This document shows, one piece after another, positions 8,241-14,275 of a stretch of DNA of 23,383 nt (within the stretch, counting starts at the first letter, position 1; each line of letters opens with the position of its first letter). The notes under the pieces are model-generated. The model made no database searches. It had not been told where the DNA came from and saw only the letters and a program-made list of their open reading frames with translations. The stretch lies in the IMG/VR virus record IMGVR_UViG_3300037185_000229, positions 1 to 23,383 of that record; one strand, given 5' to 3'. The DNA comes from a virus. The translations under genes and the position numbers were made by a program.

Positions 8241-8400
8241 GAGGAGGAAGAAAATGGAGGGCTGACGGGTTTCGCGCAGGCTACTCGCCGCGCCCTCACC
8301 CAGGAGTGTATTTGCCGAAGCGAGAGAGCCCGGCTGACCACCTTGGTAGTCGTATCCGGAGCCCGTGAGCGTTCGGAGTTGGAAAAGACTTGTCGGATCG
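8241..8400 (-). ncRNA. DGR spacer region between TR and RT
   Basis: This 160-nt stretch between the TR and the reverse transcriptase start has no convincing gene of its own. In the Bordetella phage DGR, the RNA downstream of TR (the spacer) folds and provides the primer site for cDNA synthesis together with the 3' end of avd. I infer that this segment is the equivalent part of the DGR RNA. The reverse transcriptase frame is open across it. Confidence 0.5.
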
Positions 8401-8506
8401 TCACAGCGGCCGCGGGCGCCGATGTTGGAGTTGGAGTTCCACGGCGAGTTGTTCCAGTTCGAGCAACGCGAACCGCAGTTGGCGCCGTTGTCCCAATTGC
8501 CACCGC
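8401..8506 (-). repeat. DGR template repeat (TR)
   Basis: These 106 bp align without gaps to the VR at 8959-9064. They differ at 14 positions, and every one is an A in the TR sense strand. There are 21 such A residues. The TR is rich in AAY codons (nine when read in the VR frame), the usual arrangement that lets A-mutagenesis give 15 amino acids per codon without stops. The 5' end of the TR shares its first base with the TAG stop of avd. Confidence 0.97.
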
Positions 8507-8943
8507 TATCCGCGCTCTCTCTTCGCGACCTGCGCGCGCTTGACCCAAGCCCCGAGCATCGCGCCAACCTCGGCGAGGAGAATCGCCGCGGTCCGGTGTT
8601 GTTGCTGCGAGATAAACTTGCGACAAGGCGCGGCGCAGAACCGCAAAACGAAACGGAGGTGGGCGAGTCCGGCGTCAGCGGCATAGAGCCGCGAGACCTG
8701 GCCGGATTTGCCCGCCTCGATAAAAAGCTGCACCTGCCCGAGGATCGCGCGCGTGGCGTGGTCGCGCAGCACGTAGTCCGCCCGCGGCACTCCGCGGAGC
8801 AGCGGATAGACGTAGTCGACGAAGCGCTCGTATTTTTCGACGATGGCGAGCTGCTCCATGCAGGCATGCTGCATGGAGCTAGCAGGGTCGGGGTTGATAC
8901 GAGGTGTGTCATCGTGCGCCGGCTGCGCTTCCGCGCAGCTCAT
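8506..8943 (-). CDS. avd: DGR accessory variability determinant Avd
   Basis: The core of this protein (from MEQLAIVEKYERFVDYVYPL to about residue 140) matches the Avd four-helix-bundle family, with an AILGQVQLFIEAGK helix and a C-terminal LLAEVGAMLGAWVKRA helix. Avd forms a basic pentamer that binds the reverse transcriptase and RNA and is required for retrohoming. The ATG at 8943 overlaps the target gene's stop as ATGA; ATGs at 8874 and 8859 would give the more usual N-terminus. If the first start is used, the retrohoming hairpin is part of its coding sequence and adds about 28 residues. The stop TAG overlaps the TR by one base. Confidence 0.88.
   Translation of the reverse strand: MSCAEAQPAHDDTPRINPDPASSMQHACMEQLAIVEKYERFVDYVYPLLRGVPRADYVLRDHATRAILGQVQLFIEAGKSGQVSRLYAADAGLAHLRFVLRFCAAPCRKFISQQQHRTAAILLAEVGAMLGAWVKRAQVAKRERG
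8922..8939 (-). promoter_or_regulatory. DGR hairpin/cruciform downstream of the VR
   Basis: A perfect 7-bp inverted repeat GCTGCGC/GCGCAGC encloses a 4-nt loop, GGAA on the minus strand. It lies 19 nt beyond the VR and directly after the target gene's stop codon. DGRs of the Bordetella type need a hairpin of 7-10 bp with a GRNA tetraloop at this place for efficient target recognition; stem length, loop and position all fit. Confidence 0.85.
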
Positions 8944-9896
8944 ACAAGTTGCAGGTGGTCACAGCGGCCGCGGGCGCCGAAGACGGAGTAGGAGCTCCAC
9001 GGCGAGACGCTCCAGTACGAGCAACGCGAACCGCAGTCGGCGCCGGAGTCCCAAACGCCACCGCCGAGAGGAGCATGCAGGGCCTGATGATAGACCTGGC
9101 CGCGCGTCTGCGGAGTGGCCTGCCAGGCGTAGGCGGTGGTCGTTGGATCGGAGACTTCTCCGGCGAGCCATTCCCACATATTCCCCGCGGCCTGGAACAT
9201 GAAGCGCGAGGTCCTCGGAGCATCGAGGCCGGTCGTCACTGGATCGTAGCCGAGGTCCGTGCCTTCCGTGACGCCATAGGCGGCGAGCGATCGCTGCGCC
9301 GGCGTGAGCAGCGAGAGTCCATGCACGCCCAGGAGCTCCTCGGCGATGAAGCGCGAGAAGTCCGGGTAAGCGGCCGAGCCATCGCCGCCGCGCGAGGCGG
9401 GGATGATCGGCAGCGAGGCGCCGTCGGCGATCTGCGCGCCATAGGCCGAAGCGCCGAGCAAATGCGGCGTGGTATTGAGCGGATAGAGACACACCCAGCC
9501 GACGCCGGGACAGAACGCCTTGGCGCGCGGGTCGCTGCAGGCCGGGCGAAACTTGATGTCCCAGATCGACGGGACGAAGATCTGCGGCGTGGAGTCGCCG
9601 CCGGCCTGCGCCGCGGCGGGGCCGCCGGGGGCGTAGTGAAAGCCGCCGACCTGGAGGCTGTTTGCGGTCGTGTATCCGGCCGGAGCCGAAAAGTTGGCCG
9701 AGGCGATGATGCGGCCGTCAAAGGTCGCATACACCGCGTAATCGGTGCCGACCACGAGCGCGGGCATCTCGACGGCTTTGTCGGCCGTGAACTTGACCAG
9801 AAGATTACCCACCGCCGCGCGCGTGCCGGAGAGGATCTTCAAGACCCCGCCCGATAGCGTCAGGCAGGGGATCGATGAATTTAGCTTGGAAATCAT
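8940..9896 (-). CDS. DGR target protein: Mtd-like receptor-binding protein with C-type-lectin fold
   Basis: This 318-aa protein resembles major tropism determinant proteins. An N-terminal part (about 1-105) contains VGGFHYAPGG. It is followed by SIWDIKFRPACSDPRAKAF, the LPIIPASRGGDG segment, LDAPRTSRFMFQAAGNMWEW and a C-terminal GARGRCD typical of DGR lectin-like or formylglycine-enzyme-like folds. The VR covers residues 278-313. Ten residues differ from the TR-encoded version: 281, 284, 287, 294, 296, 297, 301, 303, 305 and 306. By analogy with BPP-1 Mtd it would sit at the tail tip and bind a host receptor. The start overlaps the upstream gene's stop as ATGA, and the stop overlaps avd in the same way. 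The ligand is unknown. Confidence 0.93.
   Translation of the reverse strand: MISKLNSSIPCLTLSGGVLKILSGTRAAVGNLLVKFTADKAVEMPALVVGTDYAVYATFDGRIIASANFSAPAGYTTANSLQVGGFHYAPGGPAAAQAGGDSTPQIFVPSIWDIKFRPACSDPRAKAFCPGVGWVCLYPLNTTPHLLGASAYGAQIADGASLPIIPASRGGDGSAAYPDFSRFIAEELLGVHGLSLLTPAQRSLAAYGVTEGTDLGYDPVTTGLDAPRTSRFMFQAAGNMWEWLAGEVSDPTTTAYAWQATPQTRGQVYHQALHAPLGGGVWDSGADCGSRCSYWSVSPWSSYSVFGARGRCDHLQLV
8959..9064 (-). repeat. DGR variable repeat (VR) with GC-rich IMH end
   Basis: This is the 3'-terminal coding segment of the target gene, the partner of the TR. Relative to the TR sense strand the changes are 7 A-to-T, 6 A-to-G and 1 A-to-C, with none at C, G or T. The end nearest the stop contains an unbroken 16-nt G/C stretch (8964-8979) followed by TGTGAC. 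This is the expected initiation-of-mutagenic-homing (IMH) element. Identity with the TR region stops directly after it. Confidence 0.97.
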
Positions 9897-10186
9897 GGTG
9901 CGGTGACAGAACCGAGCAGGCCGAGCTGGAGCGCGGCTGCATCGGTGATTGGAGTGATGACGACATTTACCAGCCCGGTTTGGGGGTCGAGTACCCCAGG
10001 CGCCACGGCGGTCGCCGCCGTCGGATCAGCATGGCTCGGAGCCGCGGCCGTAGCCGCCGTCGGCGTAGTGTGGCCGGGCGCGGTGGCCGTGGCCGCGGTT
10101 GGCGTGGCATGACCAGGCGCGGTGGCCGTGGCCGCCGTTGGCGTGGTGTGACCAGGCGCGGTGGCCGTGTAATCCCATTGGCTCAT
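9893..10186 (-). CDS. Protein with tandem 13-residue repeats (97 aa)
   Basis: After MSQWDY come four copies of a 13-residue unit (consensus TATAPGHTTPTAA, residues 7-58) and part of a fifth. The C-terminal region is unique (DPQTGLVNVVITPITDAAA). The first three units are nearly identical and the fourth is diverged. There are no cysteines or catalytic motifs; the Thr/Ala/Pro-rich repeats suggest an extended, surface-exposed stalk or linker. The gene overlaps the DGR target start as ATGA, so the two are probably translated together, and the product may anchor or space the target protein. I do not recognise a family. The start is an ATG after a repeat-containing leader. Confidence 0.7.
   Translation of the reverse strand: MSQWDYTATAPGHTTPTAATATAPGHATPTAATATAPGHTTPTAATAAAPSHADPTAATAVAPGVLDPQTGLVNVVITPITDAAALQLGLLGSVTAP
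9995..10168 (-). repeat. 39-bp in-frame tandem repeat array
   Basis: Four full 39-bp units and part of a fifth encode the 13-residue repeats. The unit length is a multiple of three, so gain or loss of units keeps the frame and the ATGA coupling to the DGR target gene. Confidence 0.9.
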
Positions 10187-10295
10187 AGCGGGGAGAGATT
10201 AAGGATTCTGTGTTTTGCGTTTCGGGCTCCGGGCTCGGGGCCTGGAGATCGACAACGCGAAATCCAAAACCCCGAAACCCGAAACCGGGATCGGC
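10187..10295 (-). repeat. Leader region with GGTTTCG-type heptad repeat
   Basis: This 109-nt gap lies between the tail tube and 13-residue-repeat genes. On the minus strand it holds GGTTTCG units of 7-8 nt, then a second block of GAGCCCG-type units, then a CT-rich stretch before the ATG. I see no Shine-Dalgarno motif and no clear terminator. Confidence 0.55.
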
Positions 10296-10850
10296 TCAGG
10301 TGCCAGTGCCGCTGTTGAGCGTCGAGAAGAGCACCGTGGCCTCGACGGGCGTCTCGGATGCCTTGTCGTCGCGGTTGGTGTCGCCGCTGACTTTCAGCGA
10401 CACGTACACCTCGACCGTGTCGATCAGCGTGTTGTTTTGGTCGTAGCCCTGGATGTGGAGCCAGCCGTTGGTCTTCGCGGAGCCGGCGAGCGGATTGTAC
10501 TGGCCCATGGCGGTGGGCGAAGCGGGGATCGCGGCCGCGGCCTGGGCAGCGCGGGTGAGCTCGTAGGCGAAGTTCGACTGTTTCTCCAGCTTGCCGGTGA
10601 GCTTCAGACCGACCGAGAGCTCGATCTCATCCTCGGCGACATATTTGCCGGGCGCGGCAACCGCGTATTCCTCGGATTTTCCCGTGGGCTTTTCGGTCCA
10701 CTTGATCGGCCCCACGTCGAGCCAGGCCGGGTCGGTGATGTCGGGCTTGGCGGTGCGACTGACGGTGCCTCCCGGAGCGGTGAGCGTGAAGGCGGCGCCT
10801 TCGCGGAAGAACTTGGTTTGAGAACCAATAACTTTACGACTTAGAATCAT
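10296..10850 (-). CDS. Major tail tube protein
   Basis: This 184-aa protein has the size and beta-rich character of siphophage tail tube proteins. It opens with MILSRKVIGSQTKFFREGAAFTL-like sequence (first 20 residues shown in part), and has WLDVGPIKWTEKPTGKSEE and late strands including TVEVYVSLKVSG. It follows the tail completion and tail terminator genes and precedes the distal tail genes, as expected for a V-like tube protein. No tail sheath gene is seen, which supports a non-contractile tail. The family is assigned mainly from position, size and composition rather than from a strict motif. Confidence 0.65.
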   Translation of the reverse strand: MILSRKVIGSQTKFFREGAAFTLTAPGGTVSRTAKPDITDPAWLDVGPIKWTEKPTGKSEEYAVAAPGKYVAEDEIELSVGLKLTGKLEKQSNFAYELTRAAQAAAAIPASPTAMGQYNPLAGSAKTNGWLHIQGYDQNNTLIDTVEVYVSLKVSGDTNRDDKASETPVEATVLFSTLNSGTGT

Positions 10851-10904
10851 GGCGATGGTGGTTGAGGATTGGACTGGGTGAAAGGGAGCGAAGCGGTGGG
10901 CGGA
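10851..10904 (-). other. Gap before the tail tube gene
   Basis: On the minus strand this 54-nt gap ends in pyrimidine-rich CCAATCCTCAACCACC-type sequence before the ATG. There is no Shine-Dalgarno motif and only a weak repeat character. Confidence 0.4.
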
Positions 10905-11369
10905 TCAGAGCAGCCGGAGGCCGGCCAGAACGTAGAGCTCGTGCACGTGGCAGCCGGGCGGGCCGTCGTGGCGGCGCTGGTGGCCGGTCACGCGGAAATA
11001 GTCGCGCTCGGTCAGCACCGCCGGCGGCGTGGCCAGCACCGTCTTGCCGTTGATCGCCTCGATGGCGGCCCAGAGGGCGTCGAGGGCGTTGTGCGTCAAG
11101 TCGGTCGTGGGATTGTGCGTGATGCAGACGTTGAGGTCCTCGTCGCTCAATAGCGCGGCGTAATCGTTCTCGACCGATTTGCCGGTCGCGGTGGTCACGA
11201 TAACCCCGAAGCCAAGCGGCAGCAGACTGTTCTCGATTTGATATTCGAGGTCCGCGATCTTCTCGGTGAGCAGCTGCCTCGTGGTATCGAGCCCCGTGAA
11301 ATAGGCGTTGGCCGCGAGGAGATCGACGAGGCGCTGCTGCAGCGTGAGGATGGGATTGGCGGCGCTCAT
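10905..11369 (-). CDS. Tail terminator-like protein (Mu gp37-like)
   Basis: This 154-aa protein begins MSAANPILTLQQRLVDLLAA. Position between the tail completion protein and tail tube, size, and an LNVCITHNPTTDLTHNALDALWAAIEAI-type stretch (shown in part) fit tail terminator proteins that stop tube growth and join tail to head. The ATG overlaps the upstream stop by one base (TGATG), so it is probably read by re-initiating ribosomes. Longer readings in the same frame run antisense-like sequence and overlap the upstream gene. The assignment rests mainly on context. Confidence 0.58.
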   Translation of the reverse strand: MSAANPILTLQQRLVDLLAANAYFTGLDTTRQLLTEKIADLEYQIENSLLPLGFGVIVTTATGKSVENDYAALLSDEDLNVCITHNPTTDLTHNALDALWAAIEAINGKTVLATPPAVLTERDYFRVTGHQRRHDGPPGCHVHELYVLAGLRLL

Positions 11370-11980
11370 CAGGCAATGCCTCCTGGGCTGTGGCGGCGAA
11401 AGAAGGCTTGCGCGGTGCCTGCGAGGGCAGGGCCGAGGAGCGCGGGGGGCGGCAGGGCCAGCGGGTCCTTGGGCACGGTGACCTGCGAGAGGAGCCGATA
11501 GTAGAACGTAAGCGGGCCGCCCTTTTGGTCGCGGGCGACAAGGAACGCTCCGTTGCCGTCTTTGCGGCGGAAGACGAACAGGCCGGGGATGATACCCGAG
11601 CGTGGCTGCACGCCATACGCCGCGGCCACGAGCGGGATGGCGAGCGCTTTGCGGCCTTGAGTGGGCTTGATCGTGGCGCCGTAAACTTTGGCGGCCAGGG
11701 CGGGATCGGAGACGACGATCGTAGCAGCGTCCGGCGTGGTCTTCGATGGGTCGAAAGCGGTGCGCTTGCCGATGCGCGCCCAGAAGTGCTGGCGCGGCCA
11801 GCCCTGCTTGTTCGGGCTCTCGTGATCGAGCTGGAAAAACCATTTGCGCAGCTCACCCTCGGCGCGCGTGCCGAGGACCTTCATCAGGGCTTTGCGCTGC
11901 TCGGGAGATTTGAGCGCATCGTGCACGAGCGCCACGTCGCGGCTGGCGTCGTTGCGGGAGATGGTGACGGTGACGCTCAT
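11369..11980 (-). CDS. Tail completion protein (Mu gpG / HK97 gp10-like)
   Basis: This 203-aa protein starts MSVTVTISRNDASRDVALVH. It has a helical N-terminal half and a conserved-looking KVYGATIKPTQGRKALAIPL strand that resembles the GxTIxPKxxKALAIPL signature of HK97-gp10/Mu gpG-type virion morphogenesis proteins. These act at the head-tail joint. The chosen ATG overlaps the MuF-like gene's stop as ATGA; an ATG six codons upstream is also possible. It pairs with the MuF-like gene as gpF and gpG do in Mu. Confidence 0.68.
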   Translation of the reverse strand: MSVTVTISRNDASRDVALVHDALKSPEQRKALMKVLGTRAEGELRKWFFQLDHESPNKQGWPRQHFWARIGKRTAFDPSKTTPDAATIVVSDPALAAKVYGATIKPTQGRKALAIPLVAAAYGVQPRSGIIPGLFVFRRKDGNGAFLVARDQKGGPLTFYYRLLSQVTVPKDPLALPPPALLGPALAGTAQAFFRRHSPGGIA

Positions 11981-12888
11981 TGGCCAGGGATCTCCCAACT
12001 CGGCAGATCGAGGCCGAGTTTACCGAGCGCGTTGGCACCGCCCACCCAGGTGATCTTGCCTTCGGCCGAGACGTCGGCAGTCGTGCCGAAAAGTTTCTGG
12101 AATGCTTCGAGCAGTGCCGGCGAGGCGTCGGGTACGCTGGCCTGCAGGTTGTGATTGAAGTCCATGTGCTCAGGCGCGGGGGCGGCCTCGTTGGGCGAGA
12201 TAGCGCCGAGCTCTTCGGCTTCATCGCGCGCCACGTCTTCGAGACCCATGCCGCTCATGAAGTCGAAGGGCGGCCAAGGGCGGCCAAAGCGGGAAATCTT
12301 GATCCAGATCGGATCTCCCTTCCGCGCGATCATGCGGCCCTCGAAGAAGAGGCCGCCCGCGGCTGCCCAGCGGGCCGGCCAGCTTTCCTCGGGCACTTCG
12401 ACCAGGCGGCCGCCTTTGGCCTTGCGGTAGCCGCGCGGCACTTCGCGGTGCTCGACGCGTACAAGTTCGCTGCAAGGGAAGGCATCGCGGATGTCGGGGT
12501 CTTGCCGCGCGAGCCAGCGGCCATACTCCATGGCGTCCTCGGTGTTGAAATCGTAGATGAGGCCGAGTCGCTTGGCGCTGGTGATGTCGGTCAGCTCGCC
12601 GGAATCGCCGGGAGCGGCGCCGAGCTCGACGCGCATATCGGCGATGAATTTGGAGCGATCCATGAACGCGCCGTCGTCGCGGCGGGTGAGCGTGAGGGCG
12701 TCGTCGATGCGCGACTGCAGGGCGGTGAGGGTGCGCAGCTCGTCGACGCGCGCGGAGAAGAAGGCGCGCTCCCGCAGGCCGATCGCCAGTTCCGACCACT
12801 GCGCCGATGACAGGTCGGCCGCGACCGGAGTCTTGGACTCCAGGCGGGCCACCGCGGCGGGGAAGGGTTCGGGAGAGGTGAGGAGCAC
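11977..12888 (-). CDS. MuF-like head morphogenesis protein
   Basis: This protein of about 303 aa has a helical N-terminal half and a C-terminal MuF-like stretch: SAKRLGLIYDFNTEDAMEYG, then a region with LVRVEHREVPRGYRK and an ESWPARWAAAGG segment. In Mu gpF and SPP1 gp7 relatives the order is a conserved NxxxAYxxGR helix, an RxxH motif and a W-rich end; this protein follows that pattern loosely. The start is set at a GTG directly after a CATTCT repeat leader. Reading from 13038 would run through that repeat and overlap the methyltransferase by about 100 nt. It is followed by a gpG-like gene with ATGA overlap. Confidence 0.6.
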   Translation of the reverse strand: MLLTSPEPFPAAVARLESKTPVAADLSSAQWSELAIGLRERAFFSARVDELRTLTALQSRIDDALTLTRRDDGAFMDRSKFIADMRVELGAAPGDSGELTDITSAKRLGLIYDFNTEDAMEYGRWLARQDPDIRDAFPCSELVRVEHREVPRGYRKAKGGRLVEVPEESWPARWAAAGGLFFEGRMIARKGDPIWIKISRFGRPWPPFDFMSGMGLEDVARDEAEELGAISPNEAAPAPEHMDFNHNLQASVPDASPALLEAFQKLFGTTADVSAEGKITWVGGANALGKLGLDLPSWEIPGQ

Positions 12889-12932
12889 GGGCGGAAAATT
12901 AAGAATGGAGAATGAAGAATGCAGAATGCGGC
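12889..12932 (-). repeat. Leader heptad repeat before the MuF-like gene
   Basis: On the minus strand, four consecutive 7-nt units CATTCTG, CATTCTT, CATTCTC and CATTCTT are followed by AATTTTCCGCCC and the GTG start. The period of 7 is exact; only the last base of each unit varies. There is no Shine-Dalgarno motif. Confidence 0.75.
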
Positions 12933-12934
12933 GG

Positions 12935-13690
12935 TCAGGCGGCGGGCGTGATGATGACTTCAGGATACGGTTTCCCGTGCCCGCACTTCTTGTTGATCTG
13001 ACATTGGCGCAGGATCGGCGTGAACCGGCAGCCGGCAAAAATGCCGCGCACTTCGGCGCTCTCGTTGAGAGTCACGATCCACTGGCCCTTGATCGCGAAG
13101 AGAACGTCGTGCAGGCGCTGAACCTGCGGGGCGGTCCAGGCGGCATAGGAATTGACCTTGCAGCCGATATAAGGCGGATCGCAGAAGAACAGGGTGTCTG
13201 GAGAATCGTAAAGCGCGACGCAGCGCTCCCAATCGAGGCGCTCGACGTTCACGCGCTCCAGCCGGGCATGCAGCGCGGCCGTCTGCCGAACGATGCGAGA
13301 CGAGGGAGTGGAAGCTCCGCCTCCGCTGCTGCGGACAACGCCATAGCTCTTGTTCTCGCCGCCGAATGAAAGGTTGTTGAGATAAAGGTAACTCGCGGCC
13401 CTTTGAATTTCCGTCCAGCCGGGCTGCGCCTTGCGCAAGAGAAATTCCTCGCGGGAGTTCGCGACCGCTGTCAACTGCCGCAAGAGCTCGTCGGGATGAT
13501 GCTGGATCTGGCGAAGGGCATTGACCAGGCAGCCGTCGGTATCGTTGACGACTTCCACTTCGCTGCGCGGCTTGGCCAGCAACACAGAGCATGTGCCGCA
13601 GAACGGCTCGACGTAGCAGCGATGCGACACCTGCGCGATATGCGGCAGGAGATGTTGCACCAGGCGCGATTTTGAGCCAGCGCGCTTCAT
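12935..13690 (-). CDS. DNA N6-adenine methyltransferase, D12 class (Dam-like)
   Basis: This 251-aa enzyme has the Dam-family layout. A basic N-terminal AGSKSRL segment is followed by the AdoMet-binding motif VEPFCGTCSVLL (about 27-38), VVNDTD (47-52) and the catalytic DPPY at 171-174 within FFCDPPYIGC. It should methylate adenine in DNA, perhaps to protect phage DNA from host restriction or to regulate phage genes. It is embedded between head genes and flanked by repeat-filled gaps on both sides, so it looks like an added gene. Two small cysteine-containing segments near the C-terminus (QCQINKKCGHG) could bind metal. Target sequence is not predictable from the sequence alone. Confidence 0.9.
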   Translation of the reverse strand: MKRAGSKSRLVQHLLPHIAQVSHRCYVEPFCGTCSVLLAKPRSEVEVVNDTDGCLVNALRQIQHHPDELLRQLTAVANSREEFLLRKAQPGWTEIQRAASYLYLNNLSFGGENKSYGVVRSSGGGASTPSSRIVRQTAALHARLERVNVERLDWERCVALYDSPDTLFFCDPPYIGCKVNSYAAWTAPQVQRLHDVLFAIKGQWIVTLNESAEVRGIFAGCRFTPILRQCQINKKCGHGKPYPEVIITPAA

Positions 13691-13753
13691 GGGAGAGTTT
13701 GGCCGCTGGCCGCTGGCCGCTGGCCGCTGGAAGTTGGATGGTGTTAAACATGC
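13691..13753 (-). repeat. Leader heptad repeat before the methyltransferase
   Basis: Positions 13701-13730 carry four identical 7-bp units (GGCCGCT on the plus strand, AGCGGCC on the minus strand) plus two bases. They are followed on the minus strand by AAACTCTCCC and the ATG. This is the only fully exact repeat of the leader class in the window. Confidence 0.85.
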
Positions 13754-14212
13754 TCAGATTCCGTCCTGGTTGCGGCGCGTGAATTGCCGCGGACGGCGGC
13801 GGATCGCGGGCGTGACGACCGAGCCCTGGATCTGTGGGATCAAAACGGGATTGTCAGCGGGATCGATTGGCCAGAGGCCCTGGCGGATCTTGTCGAGGCG
13901 CGACTCATAGGTGCGTTCATCGGCCTGCTCGTCGGCCGTGAGCGGTAGGTTCACCGAGCGCACCATCTCGCGGACGATCTTCTTGATCGCCAGATCGAGG
14001 ACCGCGTTGGGCAGCGCGGTCGTGTCCTGGTCGACGATATATTTGCCCGAGAAACCGATCGCGCCCCGCAACTCCTGCGTCACGGCCGCAATCGCCGCCG
14101 GAGCCGGATCGGGCAGGCTGCGCCCGCTGGCGGCATTGCGAATGATCGTCACCTTGCCGGAAACGCTCGCGGCAGTGAGATCGCTGAGGACGATAGGGCG
14201 CCAGTTGCTCAT
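13754..14212 (-). CDS. Mu gp36-like head-tail adaptor (DUF1320-like)
   Basis: This 152-aa protein begins MSNWRPIVLSDLTAASVSGK and contains a helical NAVLDLAIKKIVREMV region and RLDKIRQGLWPIDPADNPVL. Size and position after the capsid gene fit the gp36/DUF1320 family of head-completion adaptors, which form a ring on the portal. The start lies 8 nt beyond a rho-independent terminator, so expression probably depends on readthrough. Assignment is by order and general helical pattern; I see no diagnostic catalytic motif. Confidence 0.58.
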   Translation of the reverse strand: MSNWRPIVLSDLTAASVSGKVTIIRNAASGRSLPDPAPAAIAAVTQELRGAIGFSGKYIVDQDTTALPNAVLDLAIKKIVREMVRSVNLPLTADEQADERTYESRLDKIRQGLWPIDPADNPVLIPQIQGSVVTPAIRRRPRQFTRRNQDGI

Positions 14213-14218
14213 GAGTTC

Positions 14219-14256
14219 TAAAAAGCCCCGCCCGCGCGCTGGGCGTCGGGGCTCGA
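14219..14256 (-). terminator. Rho-independent terminator after the major capsid gene
   Basis: On the minus strand AGCCCCG pairs with CGGGGCT, and the stem continues inside as GCCC/GGGC with a small bulge. It is followed at once by TTTTTA. It lies 20-60 nt after the capsid stop and just before the gp36 start. It would cut down transcription of downstream genes relative to the capsid. Confidence 0.8.
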
Positions 14257-14275
14257 AGAAATCACCTGCCTTCGG

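Noticed and set aside
7242-8912. A single 556-aa gene covering reverse transcriptase and upstream sequence
   Set aside because: The first part is the wrong frame of avd, and the family N-terminus begins at 8240. The open frame itself is kept as a finding.
9995-10168. CRISPR array suspicion for the regular 39-bp repeats
   Set aside because: There are no unique spacers between units, the repeats are contiguous and in frame, and no cas genes are near.
11977-13038. MuF-like gene starting at 13038
   Set aside because: It would overlap the methyltransferase by about 100 nt and translate the CATTCT leader repeat; the GTG at 12888 fits the leader pattern.
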